Shown: piece after piece, positions 19,134 through 29,033 of the stretch
Layout: every line of letters begins with the position of its first letter
Position numbering within the stretch: position 1 is the stretch's first letter
Source: JAPYTK01 sp964401935
GTDB lineage: Bacteria > Myxococcota_A > Polyangia > Polyangiales > Polyangiaceae
Reading direction: 5' to 3'
Assembly: GCA_964401935.1 (NCBI GenBank)
Contig: CAYOAL010000008.1
Coordinates: forward strand, 77,990-141,989
Length of the DNA: 64,000 bases
The notes under the pieces: generated by a model
Told to the model about the DNA's origin: nothing
The model's database searches: none
What the model saw: only the letters and a program-made list of their open reading frames with translations
Position numbers and translations under genes: made by a program

Positions 19134-19634
19134 ATGAGGAACATGATGATGAAGGCCACTGCAATCTCCGCCACTCTCGCCGCCGCGCTCCTCGGATGCG
19201 CGGGTGGCCAAACCCCCACCAACGAGGCCGTCCCGGAGCAGACCCAGGCGCCGGAGACGGCGCCGACCGAGACGCCGGCCGAGACCCCGCCGACGGACAC
19301 TCCGGCGACGAACGAGGTCGGCGCCACGGAGACGACGCCGACCGACGGCGAGGCCATGAAGGCCAACGCGACCGAGGCCGGCACCCCAGACAAGAAGGAC
19401 GGCAAGGCCGCCGGCTGTGGCGCCGGGGGCTGCGGCGCCAGCAAGAAGACCGACGCTGGCACCGCCAAGACCGACGACAAGAAGAAGGACGGCAAGGCCG
19501 CCGGCTGCGGCGCGGGGAGCTGCGGCGCGACCGCGAAGAAGCCCGCCCCCACCACCCAGCCCGCCGCCCCCAAGCCCGCCGCCCCCAAGCCCAAGGGCGC
19601 AGCGGGTGCCTGTGGCGCCGGCACCTGCGGCTGA
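19134..19634 (+). CDS. Cys-repeat lipoprotein, candidate HvfA-like RiPP precursor
   Basis: The 166-residue product has a signal peptide with lipobox ALLGC (Cys 22) and a long Thr/Pro/Glu-rich spacer. Three copies of a Gly-Cys module follow: GCGAGGCG (Cys 95, 100), GCGAGSCG (Cys 125, 130) and ACGAGTCG (Cys 160, 165), the last at the very C-terminus. Lys/Asp-rich linkers separate them. A fused MNIO/DUF2063 enzyme is encoded 116 nt downstream. HvfA of Haemophilus also carries a signal peptide and Gly/Lys-Cys-Gly repeats, and its Cys residues are modified by HvfB with HvfC into copper-binding groups. By analogy this is the modified substrate, but tethered as a lipoprotein. ATG 19143 and 19146 are alternative starts. 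The modification is inferred, not visible. Confidence 0.7.
   Translation: MRNMMMKATAISATLAAALLGCAGGQTPTNEAVPEQTQAPETAPTETPAETPPTDTPATNEVGATETTPTDGEAMKANATEAGTPDKKDGKAAGCGAGGCGASKKTDAGTAKTDDKKKDGKAAGCGAGSCGATAKKPAPTTQPAAPKPAAPKPKGAAGACGAGTCG
19391..19527 (+). repeat. 90-nt period duplication in the Cys-repeat lipoprotein gene
   Basis: The segments 19391-19437 and 19481-19527 are nearly identical and encode KKDGKAAGCGAG followed by a second Cys-Gly. The offset is 90 nt (30 codons). The similarity at the DNA level suggests recent module duplication. The third module at the C-terminus has a different upstream linker. Confidence 0.8.
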
Positions 19635-19750
19635 GCTCGAGGGCGTGTCCGCGCGATCGCCGAGCTGCGACGGCGCGCCCGCGCGTGAGCGGGCGTCACG
19701 CGGACGTCCGACGAAGCCGCCGACCGTGCGGTCGGACATGAGCGTGAGCG

Positions 19751-21598
19751 ATGCGACAAGACCGACGTGACCCACCCCGCGAGCCCTTCGTCGGGGTGGG
19801 CTTTGGCCTTCGTTGGGATCACCTCGACGCGGTGAACGAGGCCCTCGCCGAGGGCCGGTTCGAGGCCGTGCCGTTCTTCGAGATCGCGCCGGAGAACTAC
19901 ATGCGACGCGGCGGCTACATCCCCGAGTCGCTGGAGCGGATCGCGGAGCACGTGCCGCTCATCACGCACGGCCTGATGATGGGCCTCGGCGGCGCCGACG
20001 CGTTCGATGTCGACTACTTTCGAGAGCTGCGACGCTTCGTTCACCGCTTCGAGACCCCCTGGCACTCCGACCACCTCTGCTTCTCGAGCTTCGGCGGGAG
20101 GGTGTTGCACGACCTTTTGCCGATGCCTCAGACGGAGGCCGCGGCGCGCCACGTCAGCCGCCGCGTGGTGGAGGCCAGAGAGCGCCTCGAGATCCCCATG
20201 TGCGTGGAGAACATCAGCTATTACATGCACCTGGGAAACCCCGAGCTCGAGGAGACGACCTTCCTCGCGACCGTCCTCGAGGAGGCTGACTGCGGCCTCT
20301 TGCTCGACGTGAACAACGTGTACGTGAACAGCCAGAACCACGGCTTCGATCCAAAGGCGTGGCTCGCGCGTATCGATCTCGATCGCGTCATGCAACTCCA
20401 CGTCGCGGGACACGAGCTCCGGGCCGACGACGGGCTGATCATCGACACCCACGGCGCGCCGGTCATCGATCCCGTCTACGACCTGTTGACCTGGACCATC
20501 GCGCGCACCGGTCCGCGCGCCGTCATCCTCGAGCGCGACAACGACGTGCCGCCCCTCCCCGACCTGCTCGCCGAGTGGCGCCGGGTGGACGCCGCCTACC
20601 GCCGAGGCCTCGCCGCGTACCAAGAGCGCCACCCCACCCCCGCGGCGGTCCCGGACCCACGCGGCTCCGACCCGCGCCCGCCTCGCGAAACGCCAAACCT
20701 TCGGCGCCAGGCGCAGACCTTCGCGCGCGAGACGGCGGCGCAGCGCGTCCTCGAGACCGCGGTGCGGGCCCCGGATCTCGACGCCCTCCAGCGCGCCCAC
20801 GAGGAAGGTTTCGCTGGTCTCGGTGTCGCGCCCGACGACGCCCGTGCGCTGCAGCGCACCGACCGCCGGCGCATCGTGATCTATCGCAAGCTGGTCCGCG
20901 CCAACTTCCTCGAGGCGATCCAGAACCAGCTGCCCCGCACGAAATCGCGCATGGGCGAGGACGCCTTCGAGCGCTACGTGGCGCGCTTCTGCGAAGACGA
21001 GCTCCCCGCCTCGCCGATCCTCCGCGACGTGGCCTACGAGTTCGCGATCTGGGCCTGCCCCCACTTCACCGCCGATGCAGCGTTGCCGCCTTTTCTCGGC
21101 GATCTTGCGCGCTACGAGCTGTTCGAGTTCGACGTGTACACCGCCGTGTCGGAGCCCCCAGAGCTGGCCCACACCGAGCTCTTGGCCGACGCCCCCATCG
21201 CGTTCGATGGCACGGTGCGGGTCGGCACCTTCGGCTACGCCGTGCACCAGCTCCCCGACGACCCCGACGACGCGACGGTCCCCGCCGCGGGGGAGGTGGG
21301 CGTCCTCGGCTACCGCGACCGCGACGGGCGCTATCGCCAGCTCAGCCTGACGCCGCTCGCCACCGCCATCCTCGAGCGCCTCCTCGAGGGCACCCCCTTC
21401 GCGGAGGCGGTGCGGGAGGGCTGCCACGCGCGCGAGACCACCGTCGACTCGACGGTCATCGACGGCACCTCCAAGGTGATCGCGGATCTGGCCGAGCGGG
21501 GCCTGGTGCTCGGATCGGCGGCGCACCCGCGCCCCCCCTCCCCCTTCGCGCGGTGGCTTTGTCGACCTCGTTTCGTTGCCCCCAAGGCGATACGGTAG
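19751..21598 (+). CDS. fused MNIO (DUF692, HvfB-like) and DUF2063 (HvfC-like) RiPP-modifying enzyme
   Basis: The 615-residue product has two parts. Residues about 10-290 are a DUF692/MNIO TIM barrel. It shows FFEIAPENY (Glu 44, Glu 48), ITHGLMMGLG (His 73), WHSDHL (His 105, Asp 107, His 108), CVENISYY (Glu 153, Asn 154), LLLDVNNVYVNS (Asp 186), LHVAGHE (His 217, His 221), IDTHG (Asp 232, His 234) and ERDND (Glu 261, Asp 263). These are the conserved metal-binding signatures of this multinuclear iron oxygenase family (MbnB, HvfB). Residues about 310-600 match DUF2063-type partner proteins (HvfC, MbnC-like): YRKLVRANFLEAIQNQLPR, DELPASPILRDVAYEF. The partner normally delivers the precursor; here it is fused. 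The substrate is most likely the Cys-repeat lipoprotein upstream. The kinase gene follows after 19 nt. Confidence 0.85.
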   Translation: MRQDRRDPPREPFVGVGFGLRWDHLDAVNEALAEGRFEAVPFFEIAPENYMRRGGYIPESLERIAEHVPLITHGLMMGLGGADAFDVDYFRELRRFVHRFETPWHSDHLCFSSFGGRVLHDLLPMPQTEAAARHVSRRVVEARERLEIPMCVENISYYMHLGNPELEETTFLATVLEEADCGLLLDVNNVYVNSQNHGFDPKAWLARIDLDRVMQLHVAGHELRADDGLIIDTHGAPVIDPVYDLLTWTIARTGPRAVILERDNDVPPLPDLLAEWRRVDAAYRRGLAAYQERHPTPAAVPDPRGSDPRPPRETPNLRRQAQTFARETAAQRVLETAVRAPDLDALQRAHEEGFAGLGVAPDDARALQRTDRRRIVIYRKLVRANFLEAIQNQLPRTKSRMGEDAFERYVARFCEDELPASPILRDVAYEFAIWACPHFTADAALPPFLGDLARYELFEFDVYTAVSEPPELAHTELLADAPIAFDGTVRVGTFGYAVHQLPDDPDDATVPAAGEVGVLGYRDRDGRYRQLSLTPLATAILERLLEGTPFAEAVREGCHARETTVDSTVIDGTSKVIADLAERGLVLGSAAHPRPPSPFARWLCRPRFVAPKAIR

Positions 21599-21617
21599 GA
21601 TCCTCGCCCAGCAGGTC

Positions 21618-23723
<2,106 letters not shown>

Positions 23724-23841
23724 CCGGACGGGCCGCCCGGCTCGCCGCGACGCGCAGCCCAAACCACACAAGGCACCTCCGTCCGCACGACGGCGCGCGA
23801 TACGGCTTCGAACTTGCCAAGAGTGGGGCTAGCGTCTGTGC

Positions 23842-25308
23842 GTGGCCAGAGACACGCAGACGCTCGAGGTCGCCGGTCCGCTCGGGACCCTCGCCCTCTC
23901 GCAGGTGAAGCCTCACAGCTCCACCGCGTCGCTGCGTGCCGTGAAGTGGCACCAAGATCTGCGGCGCCTCGGGATGATCCTCCCTTTCACCGTCGTGCAC
24001 GACTTCGGCATGGTGCTGGTCGCAGGTCCCGAGCAGCTCGAGATCGCGCCGAGGGTCGACTGGAGCAGCAGCGACGCTCGCCTCGCTCGCACCCTCGACG
24101 CCTATCGGAGCCTGCTCGTGGAGGCGCACGCGTCAGAGGCGGCGCGGCGCGCCCCGCAGCTGTCGATGAGCGACGATCTGGTGGTGGTCGTGCTGGCGCG
24201 GGTGCTCGGCGACGTGGCCCGCCGCATCGAGACGCGCCCCGCCTTCGTGCCTCACCTCCCCCTCGACGGGTCGCTCTTCGAGCGTCTCACGTCGGCGCAC
24301 CTCGTGAAGTTGTTTCGCGCCGTCGACCGCCGCTTCGAGCGGGAGGTGCTCGAGGCGCTGGTGGCCGCCCGCCTGCTCATCCTCACCCTCACCGACTCGC
24401 TCGACCTCGACACCCTGCGCCTGTTCGGGATGGTCGGCCTGTCGGAGGGGGGAGCGCTCGCGCAGGTGGAGCTCCTCGCCAGCCTCGAGACGCCGGAGGC
24501 CAACGACGTGGTCAACTTCTCGCTCGAGATCCTGCCGTCGGTGCTCGAGACCAAAGCCAAGCCGGCCGCGAGCACGGTGGCCGCCTTCGGCTACTCCGGC
24601 CTCGGGCGGCGCGGCTCCATCGACAACATGGTGCTCACCGAGCTCGCCTGGGACGACCAAGAGCTGGCGCGACGCATCGTGGACAACGAGGTGCTCTACT
24701 ACGCGCGGGAGCAGCAGCACGAAGAAGAGGGGCGCGAGCACTTGCTGTTGATCGACGCCTCCGCCTCGATGCGCGGCGACCGCGCCACCTTCGCCCGAGC
24801 GATGGCCCTCGCCACCGGCAAGAAGCTGCTCCTCGAGGGCGAGTCGGTGACGATCCGCTTCTTCGACTCGCGGCTCTACGAGCCCCACGCCGCCCACGGG
24901 CAAGAGCTGCCCACTGCGCATCTCTTGTCGTTCAAGGGCGAGCGGGGGCGCAACCCGGCGCGCGTGTTCACCGATCTGGCCGCGGTGCTCGATCTGACCC
25001 GCCGCCACGGCGAGCCACCGGTGGTGCACCTGTTCACCCACGCCGCGCTCTACATCCCACGCGAGCTCGTGCAGCAGGTGCGAGCGATCGCCCAGCTCGC
25101 CGCGGTCTTCATGCTCCCGTCGGGAGGTGAGCTCAACCTCGACTACCTCGATCTGCTGAACGCGCACTGGGTGGTCGACCACAGCGTGCTCACGAGCGGC
25201 GCCGAGCGCGCCGACGCCGCGCGCAGCATCCTCGGGGAGGTGAGCCCCGCCTTCGCCCGCAGCGACGGCGCGGCCACTGACCGACGCGACTCCCCCACCC
25301 CACGCTGA
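23842..25308 (+). CDS. von Willebrand factor A-domain protein
   Basis: The 488-residue product starts at GTG 23842. A mostly helical N-terminal part (about residues 50-250) precedes a VWA domain (about 290-450). DASASMRGD is the MIDAS DxSxS metal motif, with supporting pieces TIRFFDSRLYEP and VVHLFTHAALYIP. It has no signal peptide, so it should be cytoplasmic. VWA proteins of this kind often work with AAA+ ATPases, but none is adjacent. A HEAT/TPR protein starts 7 nt after its stop, and a lipoprotein overlaps that gene, making a three-gene operon. Its role is unknown. Confidence 0.75.
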   Translation: MARDTQTLEVAGPLGTLALSQVKPHSSTASLRAVKWHQDLRRLGMILPFTVVHDFGMVLVAGPEQLEIAPRVDWSSSDARLARTLDAYRSLLVEAHASEAARRAPQLSMSDDLVVVVLARVLGDVARRIETRPAFVPHLPLDGSLFERLTSAHLVKLFRAVDRRFEREVLEALVAARLLILTLTDSLDLDTLRLFGMVGLSEGGALAQVELLASLETPEANDVVNFSLEILPSVLETKAKPAASTVAAFGYSGLGRRGSIDNMVLTELAWDDQELARRIVDNEVLYYAREQQHEEEGREHLLLIDASASMRGDRATFARAMALATGKKLLLEGESVTIRFFDSRLYEPHAAHGQELPTAHLLSFKGERGRNPARVFTDLAAVLDLTRRHGEPPVVHLFTHAALYIPRELVQQVRAIAQLAAVFMLPSGGELNLDYLDLLNAHWVVDHSVLTSGAERADAARSILGEVSPAFARSDGAATDRRDSPTPR

Positions 25309-25315
25309 GCGTCCG

Positions 25316-27169
25316 ATGGCCAACGGCAGCAGCAACACCCCTCTCCGTGTCTTGCATCAACAGGGCAAGCAAGCGCTGCGCGCGCAGAACCTCCCCCAGG
25401 CCCACAGTCTCTTGTTGCAAGCGGCGAGCAAGACGAGCGCGCGGGAGAGCGACTACCTGCCCGTCCTCGAAGATCTTCGCCAGGTGATGCTGCGGCTCGG
25501 CGATCCCCGCGCCGCGCTCAGCATCGACTGGTATCGCGGGCAAGCGCGCCAGGAGGGGCAGCTCCTCAACGACGTGCCCCCGATCGATCAGGCCCGCACC
25601 TACCAGGCCTGGGCCGAGCGCCAGAGCGAGGCCGAGGCGGTCGACGATTACCTGCGCGCGGCCGACATCTACGAGCAGTCGGGGATGGTCGCCCACGCCG
25701 CGGTCTGCCGTGAGCGTGGCCGCGACTTTCGCGCGGCGCGGACGCTGTGGTCCAGGCTCAGCGACGCCCTCGTGCGGGGCGGCGCCGACCGCTACGCCGC
25801 GGGACTGGCGCGGTTCAACCTCGCCCGCACCGCCGCCGCGACCGACGACAAGACCGCGGCCCGGGCCGCCGTCATCTCGTCGGTGCACCTGTTGGAGGAG
25901 GCCGCCGATCGCTACGAACGCATCGGCCAGCGCGAGCGCGCCTTCGACTGCTACCAGGTGCTCATCGCCATCGGCAAGCAGAGCGGCGAGTTCGAGCACG
26001 TGCTCGAGGGCTACGTCAACGTGGTGCGCATCCTCCGCGAGGACAACCTGCGCTACTACGCCCTCCAGAGCTACGAAGACGCCCTCCACCAAGCCGAGGC
26101 GCGGGAGGAGTTCGCCGCCGGCGCCACCCTCGCACAGGAGATGGCGGGCTACGCCACCGGCGAGGGCATGCTCAGCGTCGCCAACTACGCCAACCGCTTG
26201 CAGGCCCTGCTGTGGCGCCAGGTGGCCGACAAGGCCCTCGCGCGCGGCGGTCCGGTGGAGATGGCGGAGAACGCGTACCTCGCCGCGGTCGTCTCCCTCG
26301 CCCGCCAGGACCAGTTTCAGGAGGTGGGCAAGCTCTACACGATCCTCGCCGGGCTCGGCCTCGACGAGGCGCGGAAGAAGCACTACGCCCGGGCCAGCGG
26401 CCGCTACCAGGGCGTCGCCAACGCCCCCATCGACGCCGCTCCCCTCCCCAGCCATCTGCGGCAGGACGCCGCCTTCCCCGACGTGTGGCACGTGGATCTG
26501 GTGGAGTGGGAGCAGCGAGGCTCGGCGGCCCTCGCCTGCGCCGACGTGGTCCTCGAGCCGCAGAGCTGGTCGGAGGTGACGCGACGGCGCGCGCTGCTCG
26601 CGCGCCTGCAGGCGCTCACCGTCGAGCGTGGCGAGGGCGGCGACGTGGCAGGGCTCGTGCGGCTCGCGACGCTGCTCGGCCAGGTGGAGCTCTACACCAT
26701 CCTCGCCCCGCTCGAACACCTGTTCAAGTCGCCCCACGCCGAGCTCCGCCTCGCGGTGATCGAGGCTCTCGAGCGGTTCATGTACAAGCGCACCTTCGTG
26801 ACGGTGCGGGCCGCGCTGACCGACCCCGACGCCGCGGTGCAGCGGCGCGCCTACCAGACGGTGGAGGCGCTGCGCTTTCCGCACGCGTTCGATCCGCTCG
26901 CGCGGATCTTCCGCGAGAGCAGCGACGCCGGCGCGAGGGCCGCCTCGCTCCGCGCCATCGCTCGCATCGACACCAGCGAGGCCGCGGAGCTCATGTTGGG
27001 GGTGTTCCAGCACGAGGGCCAGACCGAGCGCGTGGCGGTGATGGAGGCCCTGAAGCGGGCGCGCGGCCTGGTGTTCCTCGACGCGGCGCGAAGCGCCATG
27101 CCCACCTTGAGCGAGTCGGCGCGGGCGCAGATCCGCGAGGTGTTCACCGCGCGAGGAGAGATGCTGTGA
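25316..27169 (+). CDS. TPR/HEAT-repeat scaffold protein
   Basis: The 617-residue product is almost all helical. The N-terminal part (about residues 10-390) holds TPR-like units such as DDYLRAADIYEQSGMVAHAA and RAFDCYQVLIAIGKQSGEFE. The C-terminal part (about 460-610) contains HEAT-like repeats, for example AELRLAVIEALERFMYKR, DAAVQRRAYQTVEALRFPHA and GARAASLRAIARIDTSEAAE. No catalytic motif is seen. It probably scaffolds protein-protein contacts. It starts 7 nt after the VWA gene and overlaps the next gene by 4 nt (GTGA), so translation is likely coupled. Confidence 0.7.
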   Translation: MANGSSNTPLRVLHQQGKQALRAQNLPQAHSLLLQAASKTSARESDYLPVLEDLRQVMLRLGDPRAALSIDWYRGQARQEGQLLNDVPPIDQARTYQAWAERQSEAEAVDDYLRAADIYEQSGMVAHAAVCRERGRDFRAARTLWSRLSDALVRGGADRYAAGLARFNLARTAAATDDKTAARAAVISSVHLLEEAADRYERIGQRERAFDCYQVLIAIGKQSGEFEHVLEGYVNVVRILREDNLRYYALQSYEDALHQAEAREEFAAGATLAQEMAGYATGEGMLSVANYANRLQALLWRQVADKALARGGPVEMAENAYLAAVVSLARQDQFQEVGKLYTILAGLGLDEARKKHYARASGRYQGVANAPIDAAPLPSHLRQDAAFPDVWHVDLVEWEQRGSAALACADVVLEPQSWSEVTRRRALLARLQALTVERGEGGDVAGLVRLATLLGQVELYTILAPLEHLFKSPHAELRLAVIEALERFMYKRTFVTVRAALTDPDAAVQRRAYQTVEALRFPHAFDPLARIFRESSDAGARAASLRAIARIDTSEAAELMLGVFQHEGQTERVAVMEALKRARGLVFLDAARSAMPTLSESARAQIREVFTARGEML

Positions 27170-27507
27170 CGCGAGGAGGAGCCACCTGGCTGGGTCTAGG
27201 GGCGGGGCTCGCGGCGGTCCTCGTCGCGTGCAACGAGCGGTCCACGCCCGTCACCACCACCACCGCGAGCGCGAGCGCGAGCGTCGCCCCCGTGAGCGCC
27301 ACCGCGACCGCGCCGACCCGCCCTCGGGCGGCCATCGAGAAGGAGATCGCGCTCCTCGAGCGCGACCTCGACGGGCTCCGCAAGCAGGCCCCGCGCACGT
27401 TCGACGTCCAGAAGGCCAAGCGGCTCAACGCGGAGATGGAGGCGCTCGAGAAGCGGCTCGCCGCCGCGAAGCGTGAGCTCGACGCGGCCCCGTCGCCTGG
27501 CCCCTGA
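27166..27507 (+). CDS. small lipoprotein with C-terminal coiled coil
   Basis: This 113-residue product is encoded in another frame and starts at GTG 27166, overlapping the stop of the HEAT/TPR gene as GTGA. It has a lipoprotein signal ending in VLVAC, then a Thr/Ala/Ser-rich linker. A charged helix (about residues 55-105) with heptad-like spacing follows: EKEIALLERDLDGLRKQ and NAEMEALEKRLAAAKRE. This is a typical coiled-coil lipoprotein. The overlap and the signal peptide support it as real. Its function is unknown; it may tether the VWA/HEAT system to the envelope. Confidence 0.7.
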   Translation: MTRGGATWLGLGAGLAAVLVACNERSTPVTTTTASASASVAPVSATATAPTRPRAAIEKEIALLERDLDGLRKQAPRTFDVQKAKRLNAEMEALEKRLAAAKRELDAAPSPGP

Positions 27508-27614
27508 GCGCGCGGAGGCGGTGCGTCGACCGGCTCGGCCGCGAGGCGACTCAGGGCCCAAAGCTCTCGAGGGCGAGCGCGTCAGGAGCCAACCGCGGCG
27601 AGGTCTTTGGAGGG

Positions 27615-29033
27615 CTAGGTGGGCTCGTCGTCGTCCTCGCTCTCGGGAGGAGACGGCGTGCTGGAGAAGCGCTCCCACTTGCGCTCGAGCGACTTGCGAT
27701 GAACGCCCACCAAGCGGGCGGCGGCGCTCTTGTTGCCGTCGCAAGACTCGATCGCGTGGTGCAAGACCGCGCGCTCCACGAGATCGAGCTTCGAGAGCCC
27801 GAGCTTCTCCGGGAGGGCGAGGATGGCTCGCGCGATCTTGTCCACCTCCGTGGCCTTGTTGCTGAGGCGATCGCCGATGAGGTCGCGCAGGGTGGCCGCG
27901 TCGATCTGGTCCGACTCTGCGAGCAGCGCGACCCGCTCGATGCCGTTCTCGAGCTCGCGCACGTTGCCCGGCCACTCGCGCTCCTGGAGCCACTCCACCG
28001 CGTCGATGGTGAAGCGCAGCGAGCGGCTCTGGCGCTCGCAGAACGCGTGGAGCAGCTCCACCACGTCTTCCCGCCGCTCGCTGAGCGACGGCATCTCGAT
28101 GCTCACCACGCTCAGCCGATAGAAGAGATCTTCGCGGAAGCGCCCGGTGGCCATGCGCTCCTCGAGATCCACGTGGGTCGCGGCGAGGAGGCGCGCCCGC
28201 ACCGGCACCTCCACCTCGGAGCCGAGGGGACGGTAGCGGCGGTCCTCGATCACCCTGAGGAGCTTGGCCTGGAGCTCGAGGGGCATCTCCGCGATCTCGT
28301 CGAGGAGCACCGTCCCGCCGCCCGCGATCTCGAGCTGACCGCGCACCTTCCGCTCGGCGCCGGTGAAGGCCCCGCGCTCGTGACCGAACAGGAGCGACTC
28401 GACGAGCGGCCCTGGCAGCGCCGAGCAGTTCACGGCCACGAACGGCTCCGACGCGCGCCGGCTCGTCTCGTGGATGGCCCGCGCCACCAGCTCCTTGCCG
28501 GTCCCGGTCGCGCCGCGGATGAGCACCACCGCGTCCGCGTTGCTCACCCGCTCCACCAGCCGCCGGACGTGGGCCATGGGCCCGCTCGATCCGACCAGCC
28601 GCGCCGTGCCGTAGTGCTGGTCCATCGTCCGCTTCAGGCGCTGCACCTCCTGGCGGAGGGCGATGCGCTCCTTCACGCCGTCGATGATCGGCAACAGCAT
28701 CTCGGGGGCGAGCTCGTCTTTGAGCACGTAGTCCTGGGCGCCGAGCCGCATCGCCGCGCGCACCTCGCTCACCTCGCTCACGCTGCTGACCATCACGCAG
28801 GGGGTGCTGCGTCCGGTGGCCGCGATCCACTCCAGCAGATCGAGCCCCCCTCGATCCGGCCCCTCGCGCAGCCGCAGATCCACGAGCGCCACGTCGATCT
28901 GCACCTCCGCGATGGCAGCCTTGGCCTGTTCGAGGGTGGCCGCCTCGATCACGCTGAGGTCGTCGCGACCGCGCAGCATCTTCCTGATGACGAGGCGAGC
29001 GCTCCTTTGATCGTCGACGATGAGGATGTTCAC
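27615..29033 (-). CDS. NtrC-type sigma-54 response regulator
   Basis: The 472-residue product has a receiver domain (about residues 1-120) with Asp 52 in VDLRLRE as the phosphoacceptor and Lys in YVLKDE. An AAA+ sigma-54 interaction domain follows (about 145-370), with Walker A GATGTGKE, the sigma-54 contact motif GAFTGAE, VLLDEIAEMP and FREDLFYRLSVV. A Fis-type helix-turn-helix (about 415-455) reads NKSAAARLVGVHRKSLERKWER. It starts at GTG 29033, overlapping the histidine kinase stop by 4 nt (GTGA). It is therefore the cognate regulator of that kinase. It activates sigma-54 promoters; one candidate lies upstream of this operon at 34586-34600, implying autoregulation. An acidic tail (SEDDDEPT) ends the protein. 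Confidence 0.92.
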   Translation of the reverse strand: MNILIVDDQRSARLVIRKMLRGRDDLSVIEAATLEQAKAAIAEVQIDVALVDLRLREGPDRGGLDLLEWIAATGRSTPCVMVSSVSEVSEVRAAMRLGAQDYVLKDELAPEMLLPIIDGVKERIALRQEVQRLKRTMDQHYGTARLVGSSGPMAHVRRLVERVSNADAVVLIRGATGTGKELVARAIHETSRRASEPFVAVNCSALPGPLVESLLFGHERGAFTGAERKVRGQLEIAGGGTVLLDEIAEMPLELQAKLLRVIEDRRYRPLGSEVEVPVRARLLAATHVDLEERMATGRFREDLFYRLSVVSIEMPSLSERREDVVELLHAFCERQSRSLRFTIDAVEWLQEREWPGNVRELENGIERVALLAESDQIDAATLRDLIGDRLSNKATEVDKIARAILALPEKLGLSKLDLVERAVLHHAIESCDGNKSAAARLVGVHRKSLERKWERFSSTPSPPESEDDDEPT

